From the NCBI RefSeq assembly GCF_024347315.1, contig NZ_AP025460.1:1054001-1118000 (forward strand): a DNA stretch of 64,000 nt, written 5' to 3'. The notes beneath the pieces were generated by a model, which saw only the letters and a list, made by a program, of their open reading frames with translations, made no database searches and was not told where the DNA came from. Source of the stretch: Vibrio atlanticus (lineage in GTDB: Bacteria > Pseudomonadota > Gammaproteobacteria > Enterobacterales > Vibrionaceae). Positions 20,531 through 27,889 of the stretch are shown here, one piece after another. How positions within the stretch are numbered: the first letter of the stretch is position 1; every line of letters starts with the position of its first letter. The translations under genes and the position numbers were made by a program.

Positions 20531-21298
20531 TTACAAATTTTTATTCAACCATTTCACCGTGTGATCTCGCATATCGTTGGAAAAGTAATGAGATTCCTCA
20601 ACTAAATTGAACTCAATTTCAGTATTGTTTCTATCGTATTTACTCTTCACTTTTTCATAAAAGTCCTTCGCGAAATTGGCAGGAACCCAATCATCTTTCT
20701 CACCATTTATGATCAGCATAGGGCGACTTTCATTTTCTATAAGGTACAAACATGGATCAATCTCTGCCATATACCTAATAGCTAACTTCTCATCATCACT
20801 AAGAGTCTTATTAACTGAATCGGCTTCTAAGGCGAACTTCTCCAAGCCGACAAAATCAGGAGAGCCGATAATTGATACCGCAACTTTAATCCGTTTATTT
20901 TTGGTCAAAGAATAAAATGTGGACATTGCGCCCATAGAGATACCCACAACCGCAATCCTCGATGGATCAATCCTAACGTCTTTCTGATAATGCTCAATGA
21001 GTGTATTTATGTCATCTGAATTCTGCTTGATCACCCCCGACATTCTTTTGATAAATCTCGAATGACTACTAACGTTTCGAGCATTACCATCATCTCTTTC
21101 GCCGTGTTTATCTGCATCAAAGCAGATAACCGAATAACTCTGAAGAGCCAAATTTAAAGCTAGATTAGAGCCTTCATATTTATCATTGCTCCAACCGTGA
21201 CAGACGATGACTAAAGGATTATTTACCGACTCTTTTTTACAATAGAGCAAATATGTAATCTCACCGATCTTACTTTTTTCTACTACAACACCTTCCAT
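20531..21298 (-). CDS. alpha/beta hydrolase (dienelactone hydrolase/peptidase-like)
   Basis: 255 residues from the ATG at 21298, which has AAGGGG 6 bp upstream. The oxyanion segment VIVCHGWSNDKYEGSN is near residue 33, the nucleophile elbow is GISMGAMS near 120, the acid is in INGEKDDWVP near 200, and the histidine is in EESHYFSND near 235, so a full Ser-Asp-His triad is present. There is no signal peptide, so it is cytoplasmic. Family members include esterases and small peptidases; the substrate is unknown. It is the only metabolic-type cargo of island A. Confidence 0.8.
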   Translation of the reverse strand: MEGVVVEKSKIGEITYLLYCKKESVNNPLVIVCHGWSNDKYEGSNLALNLALQSYSVICFDADKHGERDDGNARNVSSHSRFIKRMSGVIKQNSDDINTLIEHYQKDVRIDPSRIAVVGISMGAMSTFYSLTKNKRIKVAVSIIGSPDFVGLEKFALEADSVNKTLSDDEKLAIRYMAEIDPCLYLIENESRPMLIINGEKDDWVPANFAKDFYEKVKSKYDRNNTEIEFNLVEESHYFSNDMRDHTVKWLNKNL

Positions 21299-21304
21299 GA
21301 ACAC

Positions 21305-21683
21305 CCCTTATATTTCAATATATTCGTTTATGAGCACGATAAACCGTTAAACTTCAGAAAACAGCTAAAGCTGATTAGACGGCAAAGTATTATTCATTAT
21401 CTTTCTTGGCGCAACGAGATTCATATCAGCTTAATTTACAGCATGCGAACAAGTAAAGGATTTACCGAACAATGGGGCATTTCTGAGTCAGGGTTGTCTG
21501 TTGGGTTGGTTAATTTCATGTTGGTGTTCATGGCTAGCCATGGTAGGGAGTTAAGAGGCTCGCCTCTTACCCGCAGCTCACGTTCATCTTTTGCGAAGCA
21601 AAAGTGTGACGGGAGCGCAACGGGTTGCTATACCGTCTCACTTTTTTAGAGACGGTTTTTGGCGGTTTACCGCCAAGCTTATT
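21305..21683. other. non-coding stretch of island A
   Basis: 379 bp between hydrolase and integrase. The right half (21552-21676) is a dense series of hairpins described separately. Short open readings across it are not credible genes, because the similar cluster in island B conserves the hairpins and not one reading frame with a start site. Confidence 0.6.
21552..21676. repeat. hairpin cluster of island A (candidate oriT or origin)
   Basis: Four hairpins in a row: TAAGAGG/CCTCTTA (21552-21569); a branched unit with outer CCCG/CGGG and GCTC/GAGC pairs around CTTTTGC-gaa-GCAAAAG (21570-21624); ACCGTCTC/GAGACGGT followed by a T-run (21632-21656); TTGGCGG/CCGCCAA (21659-21676). The same series stands at 27701-27827 in island B, about 90 percent identical over the core 80 bp and with paired base changes in the stems. 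The third hairpin could also act as a terminator. Such structure is usual for transfer or replication origins; the role is inferred. Confidence 0.6.
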
Positions 21684-22940
21684 TTACTGAGATGTGCTCA
21701 ACTGAAAGCTATTCACAGCATCAACCAACTCTTCTGGGGATAGCGGTTTCGCATAATGTCCGTAGGTCATCGTATTGTGTTTATGACCAATTATCTGAGC
21801 GACCACATGCTCTTCGATGCCCGCCTTTTGCAGTTCATCAACAACGGTATGACGGAATGAATAGGCGGTTGGGCGTTGTCCCGCTTTGAAATGACAGGCA
21901 TCAAGAACATCACCAAAAACGTCACGGTAATCTTTTGACCAATCCAAGTCGTCTCCACGGGGAACTAGGTCAAAAAGCTGAATAGCACCTTGTTGTTTTC
22001 GTTGCTCTACATAATCAAGAAAGCGTGATTGAAGCAACTTCTGGTGTATTGGCACAACTCTGTTGGAAGCCGCATTTTTTAGGTGTTGGTTTTCCGCATC
22101 ATCGGAAAAGTGGATACAAGGGGTATGACCTAACGTGATGTCCTTGATGCGAAGTTGACAAGCCTCTGAAGGGCGGCAGCCTTGATGCATCTGTAACTTG
22201 GTTATCCAGTCAAATTGCTCACCTTGCTCACTATAGGCATGACTAGAGAATAGTTTCTTCAGCTCTATCACTTTCCAACGCCTGCGCTGAGTTGAGCTAT
22301 TTGTATTCTTTGGTAGCTTCACCACCATAAATGGATTAGTTGCTATCAATTCTTTTGCCACACACCAATTAAAGAACTGCCTATTTGCGGCCAGATAGTC
22401 TTTTAAGCTCTTATGGCTAAGCTTACGCTGGATCAGTTCATCTCTGTAAGCCATGGCAAGGCTGTTACTTGGCTTTTCTTTTCCTTGGCTTGATAGATAG
22501 TTTAGAAAATCACTACAACGCTGCTGTAGCTGTTTAATCGTCAATTGAGTCACGCTCTCAAGCTGCTTAGATTCAATGAACTGAGCCAGCGCCTCTTTTC
22601 CCACACTCACTCTCGGCGATGTTGCCTTTGCTTCTACAGCAGGTCGCAGTATTGGTGCATTCGTCGTTGTTTCTGGTTGAGAATGATAATTTTGACGTAA
22701 CTGATTAATACTATGAGCAAGCTCTGCTTTGAATTCAGTAAAACTTAATGCCGTGATTTTGGCTCTGTCGAAAAGAGCATGGAGTAATTGAACCTGTTCG
22801 ATATTTCTCAGGTAAGCGACTTTACGTTCACGAGTTAGAAGAGAGAATTTAAACTCTTTGGGATAACCACTGCTACGTAGTGAAAGTGGGGTGGCGATGC
22901 GTGTGTAGTATACGCTATTTGGAAGTCTCAATAAGTACAT
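21684..22940 (-). CDS. tyrosine recombinase, island A integrase
   Basis: 418 residues from the ATG at 22940, which has AAAGG upstream; an upstream TTG would add seven residues. The C-terminal catalytic domain has arginine in MHQGCRPSEACQLR, YSFRHTVVDEL for HxxR, GHKHNTM, and tyrosine in YGHYAKPLS. The N-terminal part (YYTRIATPLSLRSSGYP, SLLTRERKVAYLRN) resembles the island B integrase at 36708-37994. Its 5' end faces the tRNA, 85 bp away, as expected for a tRNA-targeting integrase; it should recombine the 27-bp tRNA-Ser 3' repeat. Confidence 0.88.
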   Translation of the reverse strand: MYLLRLPNSVYYTRIATPLSLRSSGYPKEFKFSLLTRERKVAYLRNIEQVQLLHALFDRAKITALSFTEFKAELAHSINQLRQNYHSQPETTTNAPILRPAVEAKATSPRVSVGKEALAQFIESKQLESVTQLTIKQLQQRCSDFLNYLSSQGKEKPSNSLAMAYRDELIQRKLSHKSLKDYLAANRQFFNWCVAKELIATNPFMVVKLPKNTNSSTQRRRWKVIELKKLFSSHAYSEQGEQFDWITKLQMHQGCRPSEACQLRIKDITLGHTPCIHFSDDAENQHLKNAASNRVVPIHQKLLQSRFLDYVEQRKQQGAIQLFDLVPRGDDLDWSKDYRDVFGDVLDACHFKAGQRPTAYSFRHTVVDELQKAGIEEHVVAQIIGHKHNTMTYGHYAKPLSPEELVDAVNSFQLSTSQ

Positions 22941-22989
22941 CTGTGCTACCTTTCTGTGCAAGATGATTTTCGAGGCTTTAGATACGAAA

Positions 22990-23013
22990 AAACCGCTGTA
23001 AAAACAGCGGTTT
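22990..23013 (-). terminator. terminator of tRNA-Ser copy 1
   Basis: On the minus strand the stem AAACCGCTGT/ACAGCGGTTT has a TTTT loop and a T-run. It lies 13 bp after the CCA end and was brought in by the island, since the original terminator is at 19318-19345. Confidence 0.7.
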
Positions 23014-23025
23014 AATCTTTAAGAG

Positions 23026-23116
23026 TGGTGGAGGGATAGGGATTTGAACCCTAGAACCGCTATTAACGGTTGCCGGTTTTCAAGACCGGTGCTTTCGACC
23101 ACTCAGCCATCCCTCC
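23026..23116 (-). tRNA. tRNA-Ser (anticodon TGA), copy 1
   Basis: 91 nt including an encoded CCA. The acceptor stem is GGAGGGA/TCCCTCC, the anticodon loop is CTTGAAA giving TGA, there is a long variable arm (GCAACCGTTAATAGCGGTTC) as required for a class II tRNA, and the T arm is TAGGG-TTCAAAT-CCCTA. It reads UCA-type serine codons. The discriminator base appears to be A. It is the target of island A. Confidence 0.95.
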
Positions 23117-23126
23117 AGTGCCGCGA

Positions 23127-23155
23127 ATAATATAGTGGTGTGATTCGCTTGTAAA
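23127..23155 (-). promoter_or_regulatory. promoter of tRNA-Ser copy 1
   Basis: On the minus strand the -35 TTTACA (23150-23155) and -10 TATTAT (23127-23132) are 17 bp apart, with a GC-rich discriminator CGCGGC next, typical of stringently controlled tRNA promoters. The same boxes and spacing are kept at copy 2. Confidence 0.65.
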
Positions 23156-23499
23156 TACCCTTATTAACTGACTGCTTTTTTTATGAACAAGTTTGTGTGT
23201 TTTTGTTCTGGGTGGTTGTTTTTCGCTCGGTTTATTAAGAAGCAGACCAAACCTTATATTCAATAAGCCAAGAATTCTTAACTTTCGTTATACGCGAAGT
23301 GTTTCCGTGCCATTAAAAAGAAAGTATGTATTTGGCTTGCAGGTAAAGTTATGAGGGAAGTGGCTTAGGCGCATGAACTTTTAGTTTAGAACTCTGAGAC
23401 CGGAATTTAAGAGTAGGTATCAAGTGAATGGGTTTGAAAATGAGAGTGGATAGAGTCTTGTTAGATGAGCTTTATATTTTAAAAAGCTTCAGATGCAAA

Positions 23500-23527
23500 A
23501 AAGCCGCTGATTTCTCAGCGGCTTTCT
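23500..23527. terminator. terminator flanking island B outer end (copy 2)
   Basis: Same stem as at 19318-19345 (GCCGCTGA/TCAGCGGC with a TTTC loop), again just outside a partial tRNA-Ser end. It is probably the original terminator of the right-hand tRNA-Ser. Confidence 0.7.
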
Positions 23528-23532
23528 TTAAT

Positions 23533-23558
23533 GTGGTGGAGGGATAGGGATTTGAACC
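23533..23558 (-). repeat. att site: partial tRNA-Ser 3' end (outer end of island B)
   Basis: 26 bp identical to 38082-38107 at the 3' end of tRNA-Ser copy 2, after which the sequence diverges (AAACGCC instead of CTAGAAC). It marks the distal junction of island B. Confidence 0.85.
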
Positions 23559-23720
23559 AAACGCCCGCAACAAAAAAATGAAAATTTACCGTTTATTATC
23601 AATAACTTGCGAAGGGGTGACTAAGCGTTGGTTATCAATTTAGTGCATCAATTGACATTACGCTTTTTCTTGGAATAGTTCAAGGAAAAGCTGTGACATG
23701 CCTTGTTCACTAGGTCGCCA

Positions 23721-23747
23721 TCGTTCACCTTTCTCAAAGGTGAACGA
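23721..23747. terminator. perfect 12-bp hairpin downstream of the HExxH lipoprotein
   Basis: TCGTTCACCTTT and AAAGGTGAACGA around a CTC loop, 25 bp beyond the lipoprotein stop. It lacks a proper T-run, so it may be a terminator or an mRNA 3'-end stabiliser. Confidence 0.4.
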
Positions 23748-23771
23748 ATCAAACAGTGTGACGGTTCTAAA

Positions 23772-24962
23772 TTACATGTTTGACATCACAGTGGCTTGGA
23801 ACTCTGAGATAGAATCGATGCTTTCATAAGATATGCCGTAAGAATTCATTACATAGTTAAATGCAGCAACGAATTTGGATACACCTGGCTGACTAGATGA
23901 AACCCCTGGCGTTTGCAATGTGTCAGAAATAATCTGACCATTCCATGTTGTTGCGCCAGAAGCGTAAACATCAGAGTATCCAGTACATGATGTGTACAAA
24001 TCATTGATTGCAACAACTGTTTCTCCGTTATCAATTGCTGTCTGATGATCTGCTCGACAACTTTGCTCAATTACATTAATGGTTTTAAAAACTTCCCATA
24101 AATCGACTACGCTAACGCCTTGGTCTAGTAGATAGCTAACTGACGCATTGTAAGCTGGATACTCGTAATAAGCAGGGGTCAGCAAGATTTGGACAGCATC
24201 TTGAACTGAATCAGCGGTAATCTGAGTTGGAGCCCAAGAAATCTGTGAGTTAAACGTATTTAGCATTGACGCATTGTATGAATCATTTGTAGTCAATCGC
24301 ACCGCAACGCCCTCATTATACCATACATGAGAGTGACCTAATCCCATTTCGCCAACGAAGCGGGACTGATAAGTGTGCTTGATTTCGTGCTTAATTAGCT
24401 CATCCAGAGCGGTGCCAGAAGAATCAGGGCCGATAGTGAAGCCATAGTAATCACCTGCACCATTACTGCCTTCACTGGATAGGACACAAACTTCTAAAGG
24501 AGAAGATGAATCAACATCAAATTCAGAAACCATGTTCCAGTTAAATCGTGAAGCATCAGTATTAAATGCATTTTGAGAGATGCGAGCGATTTCTTTTAGT
24601 TTTGCATCACTAATTGAATTCGGTGAACCCACAATAAAGTCAGTTGTACGAAATGATGAACTCGTTCCTGAGCAGTTAGTATTGCTATTCATTGAAATGC
24701 TTGCAGAGCTTACAGAGATATTCGGGTAAAGATCCGCAGCATTTGCTGAGCCGCTATCGCCACCACCGCTACCACAGCCCAAAAGTGAGATAATGAACAT
24801 AGAGATAGCCAAATGCTGATTTGTTTTTTTATTTATCAATTTATTGTCCAACCAATTTACATGCGCGTTTTTAGGGTAAGAACAATAACTAACGATATGT
24901 GTAATAGGTTGTTTTAGGTCAAGTATTAATTTAGATGCTCTAAACATGTGCAATATCGACAT
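23772..24962 (-). CDS. putative HExxH metallopeptidase-like lipoprotein
   Basis: 396 residues as read from the ATG at 24962, but the N-terminus is odd for a secreted protein. A TTG at 24839 would give MINKKTNQHLAISMFIISLLGCGSGG, a clean lipoprotein signal with lipobox LLGC, and is the likelier start. The mature part has LIKHEIKHTYQS near residue 210, a zinc-binding HExxH, followed about 24 residues later by VWYNEGVAVRL, whose glutamate fits a gluzincin third ligand. Cysteines are spread through the protein. It is probably an outer-membrane or surface peptidase-like protein; its activity is untested and the family was not named. Confidence 0.55.
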   Translation of the reverse strand: MSILHMFRASKLILDLKQPITHIVSYCSYPKNAHVNWLDNKLINKKTNQHLAISMFIISLLGCGSGGGDSGSANAADLYPNISVSSASISMNSNTNCSGTSSSFRTTDFIVGSPNSISDAKLKEIARISQNAFNTDASRFNWNMVSEFDVDSSSPLEVCVLSSEGSNGAGDYYGFTIGPDSSGTALDELIKHEIKHTYQSRFVGEMGLGHSHVWYNEGVAVRLTTNDSYNASMLNTFNSQISWAPTQITADSVQDAVQILLTPAYYEYPAYNASVSYLLDQGVSVVDLWEVFKTINVIEQSCRADHQTAIDNGETVVAINDLYTSCTGYSDVYASGATTWNGQIISDTLQTPGVSSSQPGVSKFVAAFNYVMNSYGISYESIDSISEFQATVMSNM

Positions 24963-24990
24963 TTAAATTCACAGAGTGAATGCTTTTTTT

Positions 24991-25054
24991 GAATTCTTAG
25001 CAATTCTTAACCGATTTAAGAATTCTTAAAAAACGGACGAAATTTTAAGAATTC
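24991..25054. repeat. cluster of TTAAGAATTC sites
   Basis: GAATTCTTA at 24991, AATTCTTAA at 25002, a perfect 16-bp palindrome TTTAAGAATTCTTAAA at 25015-25030, and TTAAGAATTC at 25045-25054. They lie between the KfrA-like stop and the lipoprotein start, so they are candidate operators for a DNA-binding protein, perhaps the KfrA-like one. Confidence 0.5.
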
Positions 25055-25085
25055 CACCATTCTGGTGAAATAACCGAGAAATTGA

Positions 25086-26081
25086 CTACTCTGTATGCAG
25101 CGGGGCTGCTCTGTCCACTGGTGCTGCTAACTGCGCTTCCAGCCGCTGATTTTCCTGAGTGAGCAAAGCAACCTTACCTTCAGAATCGCTAAGATTCTTC
25201 TCTAGAAGACGGTGGTTAACTGAAAGTTCACTTTTCTCATTTCTGAGCGTATCCAATTGATTATCATATTTATTCAACAAGTCTTGGGTGGATTGTAGTT
25301 GAGTCGATGTTTCAATAAGTCGTTCTTTCGCTTCTTCATGCTGTTCTGACAATGCAGAATGGTGTATTCGAAGTGCCTCTAGCTCATTCGTAGCACAATC
25401 AAACCTTGTCATTATTGATGCATGCGTTGTTTCCATTGTCGACAATTTAGCTGTCAGTCCCGTGATGGTGTTTTGTTGAGCCTCTATGTTTTCCGCTGCC
25501 TTGCTGAGAGAGAGCGTCAATTGACCATTATTTTGAACCAGTTCGGATATTTCCTGCTTTGACTGCGCAAGCTCCACTTCCAGTATTTCGATTTGTTCTT
25601 CAAGCAACTCATTGTGTTCGACTTGTTTTTGTAGACGCGCTTCTAAATCAAGGCCGTCTTCCTCTGCTATCTCTTTGGCTTTTATTGCGGCATCGGATTT
25701 AATATCTAACTCTCTAACGCGAGCATCCATCAGCGCTTCATAATGAAGTTGTGCCTTATTATTCAATCCGATAGTCATGTTTCGAAGCGATTTGCAAACT
25801 TCCTGCTCTCTGATGGACAGCATTTCCTGAATCTCAATCGGCAGTTCAAAAGAAGCCCGTAAAGGCTGCCCACCTAAATCATCTTTATCGTTATTTGGCT
25901 CTGGTATTTCGGGAACTTTTCCGCTTTTAGTTAATCGGTCAAGGTCAGCTTGAATTGAAGCGATTTTTCCTCGACCGAGGATTTCTTTAATGTACCATCC
26001 CGTAGGCTTTCTGCCTTTGGAGCACAGTTGAGTAGCAATATCTATAATGTCTTCATCTGTATAGGATTTTGGTCTAGCCAT
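25086..26081 (-). CDS. KfrA-like DNA-binding coiled-coil protein
   Basis: 331 residues from the ATG at 26081, giving MARPKSYTDEDIIDIATQL, the start of the KfrA N-terminal DNA-binding domain, with GRKPTGWYIKEILGRGK as recognition region. From about residue 100 to 320 the protein is a long coiled coil rich in Glu, Gln, Leu and Ser. KfrA proteins are plasmid-encoded repressors that aid segregation and bind their own promoter. It lies 70 bp after the MobV-like gene on the same strand. A 28-bp palindrome in that gap is a likely operator. Confidence 0.7.
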   Translation of the reverse strand: MARPKSYTDEDIIDIATQLCSKGRKPTGWYIKEILGRGKIASIQADLDRLTKSGKVPEIPEPNNDKDDLGGQPLRASFELPIEIQEMLSIREQEVCKSLRNMTIGLNNKAQLHYEALMDARVRELDIKSDAAIKAKEIAEEDGLDLEARLQKQVEHNELLEEQIEILEVELAQSKQEISELVQNNGQLTLSLSKAAENIEAQQNTITGLTAKLSTMETTHASIMTRFDCATNELEALRIHHSALSEQHEEAKERLIETSTQLQSTQDLLNKYDNQLDTLRNEKSELSVNHRLLEKNLSDSEGKVALLTQENQRLEAQLAAPVDRAAPLHTE

Positions 26082-26126
26082 GTTGTTTACCTTTATTGTA
26101 ATTATTATCAAGGTTAGTTAGTAAAG

Positions 26127-26154
26127 TAAGTAAGCCAGTTAACTAACTTACTTA
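26127..26154 (-). promoter_or_regulatory. 28-bp palindrome, candidate KfrA-like operator
   Basis: TAAGTAAG-cc-AGTTAACT-aa-CTTACTTA is symmetric about 26140/26141 in all but the two spacers. It overlaps the stop of the MobV-like gene and lies 46 bp before the KfrA-like start, a position suited to autoregulation. Confidence 0.5.
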
Positions 26155-27666
26155 TTTTGGGGGGTTATCAATGCTCTGGTTCGCTAACTGGTTATCGGAC
26201 TCTTGCAGCAAAGTAATCTCACCTGTAATTTTGTCTGCCAACTCAGGTGGCAGATCTAACGTGGAATTCAGAGCGGAGGCCAGATATTCACTCTGTTTCT
26301 TCATCACACCTTTATCTTTGGCATTAATAGAAAGCAGCACTTTCCTAAATATATCAACCAGTTTTGGCACTATCGCCTGCGTTAAGTTCTGTGTGAGCGT
26401 GGTCAGTCGCGATGATTCCACTTTCAGGTCTGACACCTCTACCTGCATGATATCTCGCTCAACCTGTAACTGACTTAGCTGTACCTGTGCCTGAGCAGTA
26501 TCCTCTGTTAGCTGAACAAGTTGTTGCTCGACTTTTGCTTGTTCACCTAACAAACTCTCGTGTTTCTTTACTGTCAGCTCAATCTTGTCTTGAATCAGCT
26601 CTAACTGATGCGTGTGATAGTTATGACTACGCTCAGTTTTAGGAATACGAGCCTCTCTGTTCATCTTCTTGCGTCGCTTAGATCTCCGTTCGGTTTCAGG
26701 CGCAAACACTACATTGAGACCTTTGGCATGAAACAGGTGCTCATTGGCAAAGTCCTTTACCATCTTTTGGAAAAATCGCCCAAAGTCTTGTGATTCTTCA
26801 CGAGTAAGCTTTCCGTTTTTCGGGAAGAAGTTTTTCACTGAGTACACTCGATGGATGTACTCATTCACCACTTGTATTTGCCGTTTGTGCAAGTCGAACT
26901 CACCTGTTTCACTATTGCGTCCAGATAGAAAGTAGTGCGGGTGACAACCTGTATCTTGCTCCACGCTACGCTCATCATCGTGACCGATAATCGCTTCAAT
27001 GGGGTACTGAGGGAAATGGTAAGTCAGGAACTTGCGCGTTAATTCAATGTACTCTTTCAGACTGACGGTATCTGAGCCCACTTGCCATTGATGGGGCACT
27101 TTGAAGATACCTTCCTGTAAATAAACAGAATTTGTTGGTGCACGGCGATGAACCTGATTGTGCGCGTTAAGATAGGTCTCCAGCATTTTTATGCGCTGCC
27201 TTTTACGCTGCATGTTAAGTTTTCCAAATTTCGCTATCTTGGAGTACGAAACATGCCCTTCGGTATCAAGTACAGCCTGAAGAAATTCCGCTGCCTCTCT
27301 ATTTCCTTTTTTGGTTTCACTGGCAATCGCCGTTTTCATTTTATTCTTGTATTGCCGATGTTGAGTCTGGAGTTTTTTCTGGTTGTGGATGCGTGGAACT
27401 GGCGCGATTCGATATAGCAGCTCCATACGCGTCTCTTCTGACCACGTATCTAATTGTGATAATCTACCGTTACACCAGATAAGATTGTTAGCTGACAACG
27501 CGTCATTCCATTCCAGCTTTTTAGTCGATTTAGTCCTCGCCTTTGAATCTGCGAGAGTGGAGGTTATCCTGAGCGAATGCTTCAGCGATGCCTCACATTT
27601 AAGCCGACTCACCGACTGAGATGTGAAGTTAAACTTGCGATAAAAATAACGAATGTCCTTGTTCAT
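26152..27666 (-). CDS. putative MobV-like relaxase with C-terminal coiled coil
   Basis: 504 residues. The N-terminus (SRLKCEASLKHSLRI) and the segment YPIEAIIGHDDE (residues 221-232) followed by GCHPHYFLSG (240-249) recall the MobV/Pre motif HxDE...PHxH, where the histidines bind the metal of the nicking site. The final histidine of the usual motif is replaced by Phe (HPHYF), so activity is uncertain. The C-terminal third (about 350-430) is a Gln/Glu/Val-rich coiled coil. Its neighbours are an integrase, a hairpin cluster just upstream (a usual place for oriT) and a KfrA-like gene. Its ribosome site GGAGAGG is buried in a hairpin. Confidence 0.5.
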   Translation of the reverse strand: MNKDIRYFYRKFNFTSQSVSRLKCEASLKHSLRITSTLADSKARTKSTKKLEWNDALSANNLIWCNGRLSQLDTWSEETRMELLYRIAPVPRIHNQKKLQTQHRQYKNKMKTAIASETKKGNREAAEFLQAVLDTEGHVSYSKIAKFGKLNMQRKRQRIKMLETYLNAHNQVHRRAPTNSVYLQEGIFKVPHQWQVGSDTVSLKEYIELTRKFLTYHFPQYPIEAIIGHDDERSVEQDTGCHPHYFLSGRNSETGEFDLHKRQIQVVNEYIHRVYSVKNFFPKNGKLTREESQDFGRFFQKMVKDFANEHLFHAKGLNVVFAPETERRSKRRKKMNREARIPKTERSHNYHTHQLELIQDKIELTVKKHESLLGEQAKVEQQLVQLTEDTAQAQVQLSQLQVERDIMQVEVSDLKVESSRLTTLTQNLTQAIVPKLVDIFRKVLLSINAKDKGVMKKQSEYLASALNSTLDLPPELADKITGEITLLQESDNQLANQSIDNPPK

Positions 27667-27667
27667 T

Positions 27668-27687
27668 CTGGCCTCTCCAGAGGCCAG
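27668..27687 (-). promoter_or_regulatory. hairpin hiding the ribosome site of the MobV-like gene
   Basis: CTGGCCTCT and AGAGGCCAG form a perfect 9-bp stem with a 2-base loop (tight, so the inner pair may open) and it ends one base before the ATG region at 27666. The only ribosome site, GGAGAGG, is inside it. Translation is therefore likely to be held low unless something opens the hairpin. Confidence 0.6.
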
Positions 27688-27700
27688 GTATTTAGAGAGT

Positions 27701-27875
27701 CAAGAGAGATATCTCTTGCCCGCAGCTCACGTGCATCTTTTGCGAAGCAAAAGTGTGACGGGAGCGCAGCGGGTTGCTGTCGCGTCCCACTTTTCAAGTG
27801 AGCGACTTTGGCACGGTTAGTGCCAAATTTGGCAACGGTATTGCCATGTGTGGCACTGACAATGCCACACATGGC
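27701..27875. repeat. hairpin cluster of island B (candidate oriT or origin)
   Basis: CAAGAG/CTCTTG (27701-27718); a branched unit with CCCG/CGGG and GCTC/GAGC around CTTTTGC-gaa-GCAAAAG (27719-27773); GTCGC/GCGAC with inner CACTT/AAGTG (27779-27806); TTTGGCAC/GTGCCAAA (27807-27827); GGCAA/TTGCC (27831-27845); and a 13-bp stem GCCATGTGTGGCA/TGCCACACATGGC (27843-27875). The first four match the cluster at 21552-21676. It lies between the integrase stop and the MobV-like start. Confidence 0.6.
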
Positions 27876-27889
27876 GGGGCGGAGAATAC

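Larger units (their letters stand above)
19351..23051. mobile_element. island A, integrated at tRNA-Ser(TGA) copy 1
   Basis: A 3.7 kb segment bounded by 27-bp direct repeats of a tRNA-Ser 3' end. It contains a tyrosine integrase next to the intact tRNA, a hairpin cluster shared with island B, an alpha/beta hydrolase, a decayed IS110-type transposase and a small membrane protein. It encodes no relaxase or replication protein, so if mobile it would depend on functions in trans. It is AT-richer than the flanking core genes. Confidence 0.8.
23492..23558. repeat. 67-bp duplication of 19310-19376
   Basis: The terminator plus the tRNA 3' end is repeated with only two differences (G for A and T for A). 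It shows that the two tRNA-Ser genes arose as a tandem duplication including their 3' flank. Confidence 0.75.
23117..23771. other. spacer between tRNA-Ser copy 1 and the first island B gene
   Basis: This 655-bp stretch has the tRNA promoter, about 340 bp without recognisable genes, the duplicated terminator and att site (23492-23558), and then an open but startless reading on the minus strand (about 23661-23765, containing SFTFEKGERWRPSEQG) that may be a gene remnant. A 12-bp perfect hairpin lies at 23721-23747. Confidence 0.5.

Noticed and set aside
21570..21624. Integron attC site as an explanation of the hairpin cluster
   Set aside because: The branched unit lacks RYYYAAC and GTTRRRY ends, and no cassette gene lies between the copies.
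21443..21649. 68-codon open frame across the island A hairpin cluster, similar in translation to a 74-codon frame at 27577-27801
   Set aside because: The similarity comes from the conserved hairpin DNA. Neither frame has a ribosome site, and the differences between the copies preserve base pairing and not codons.
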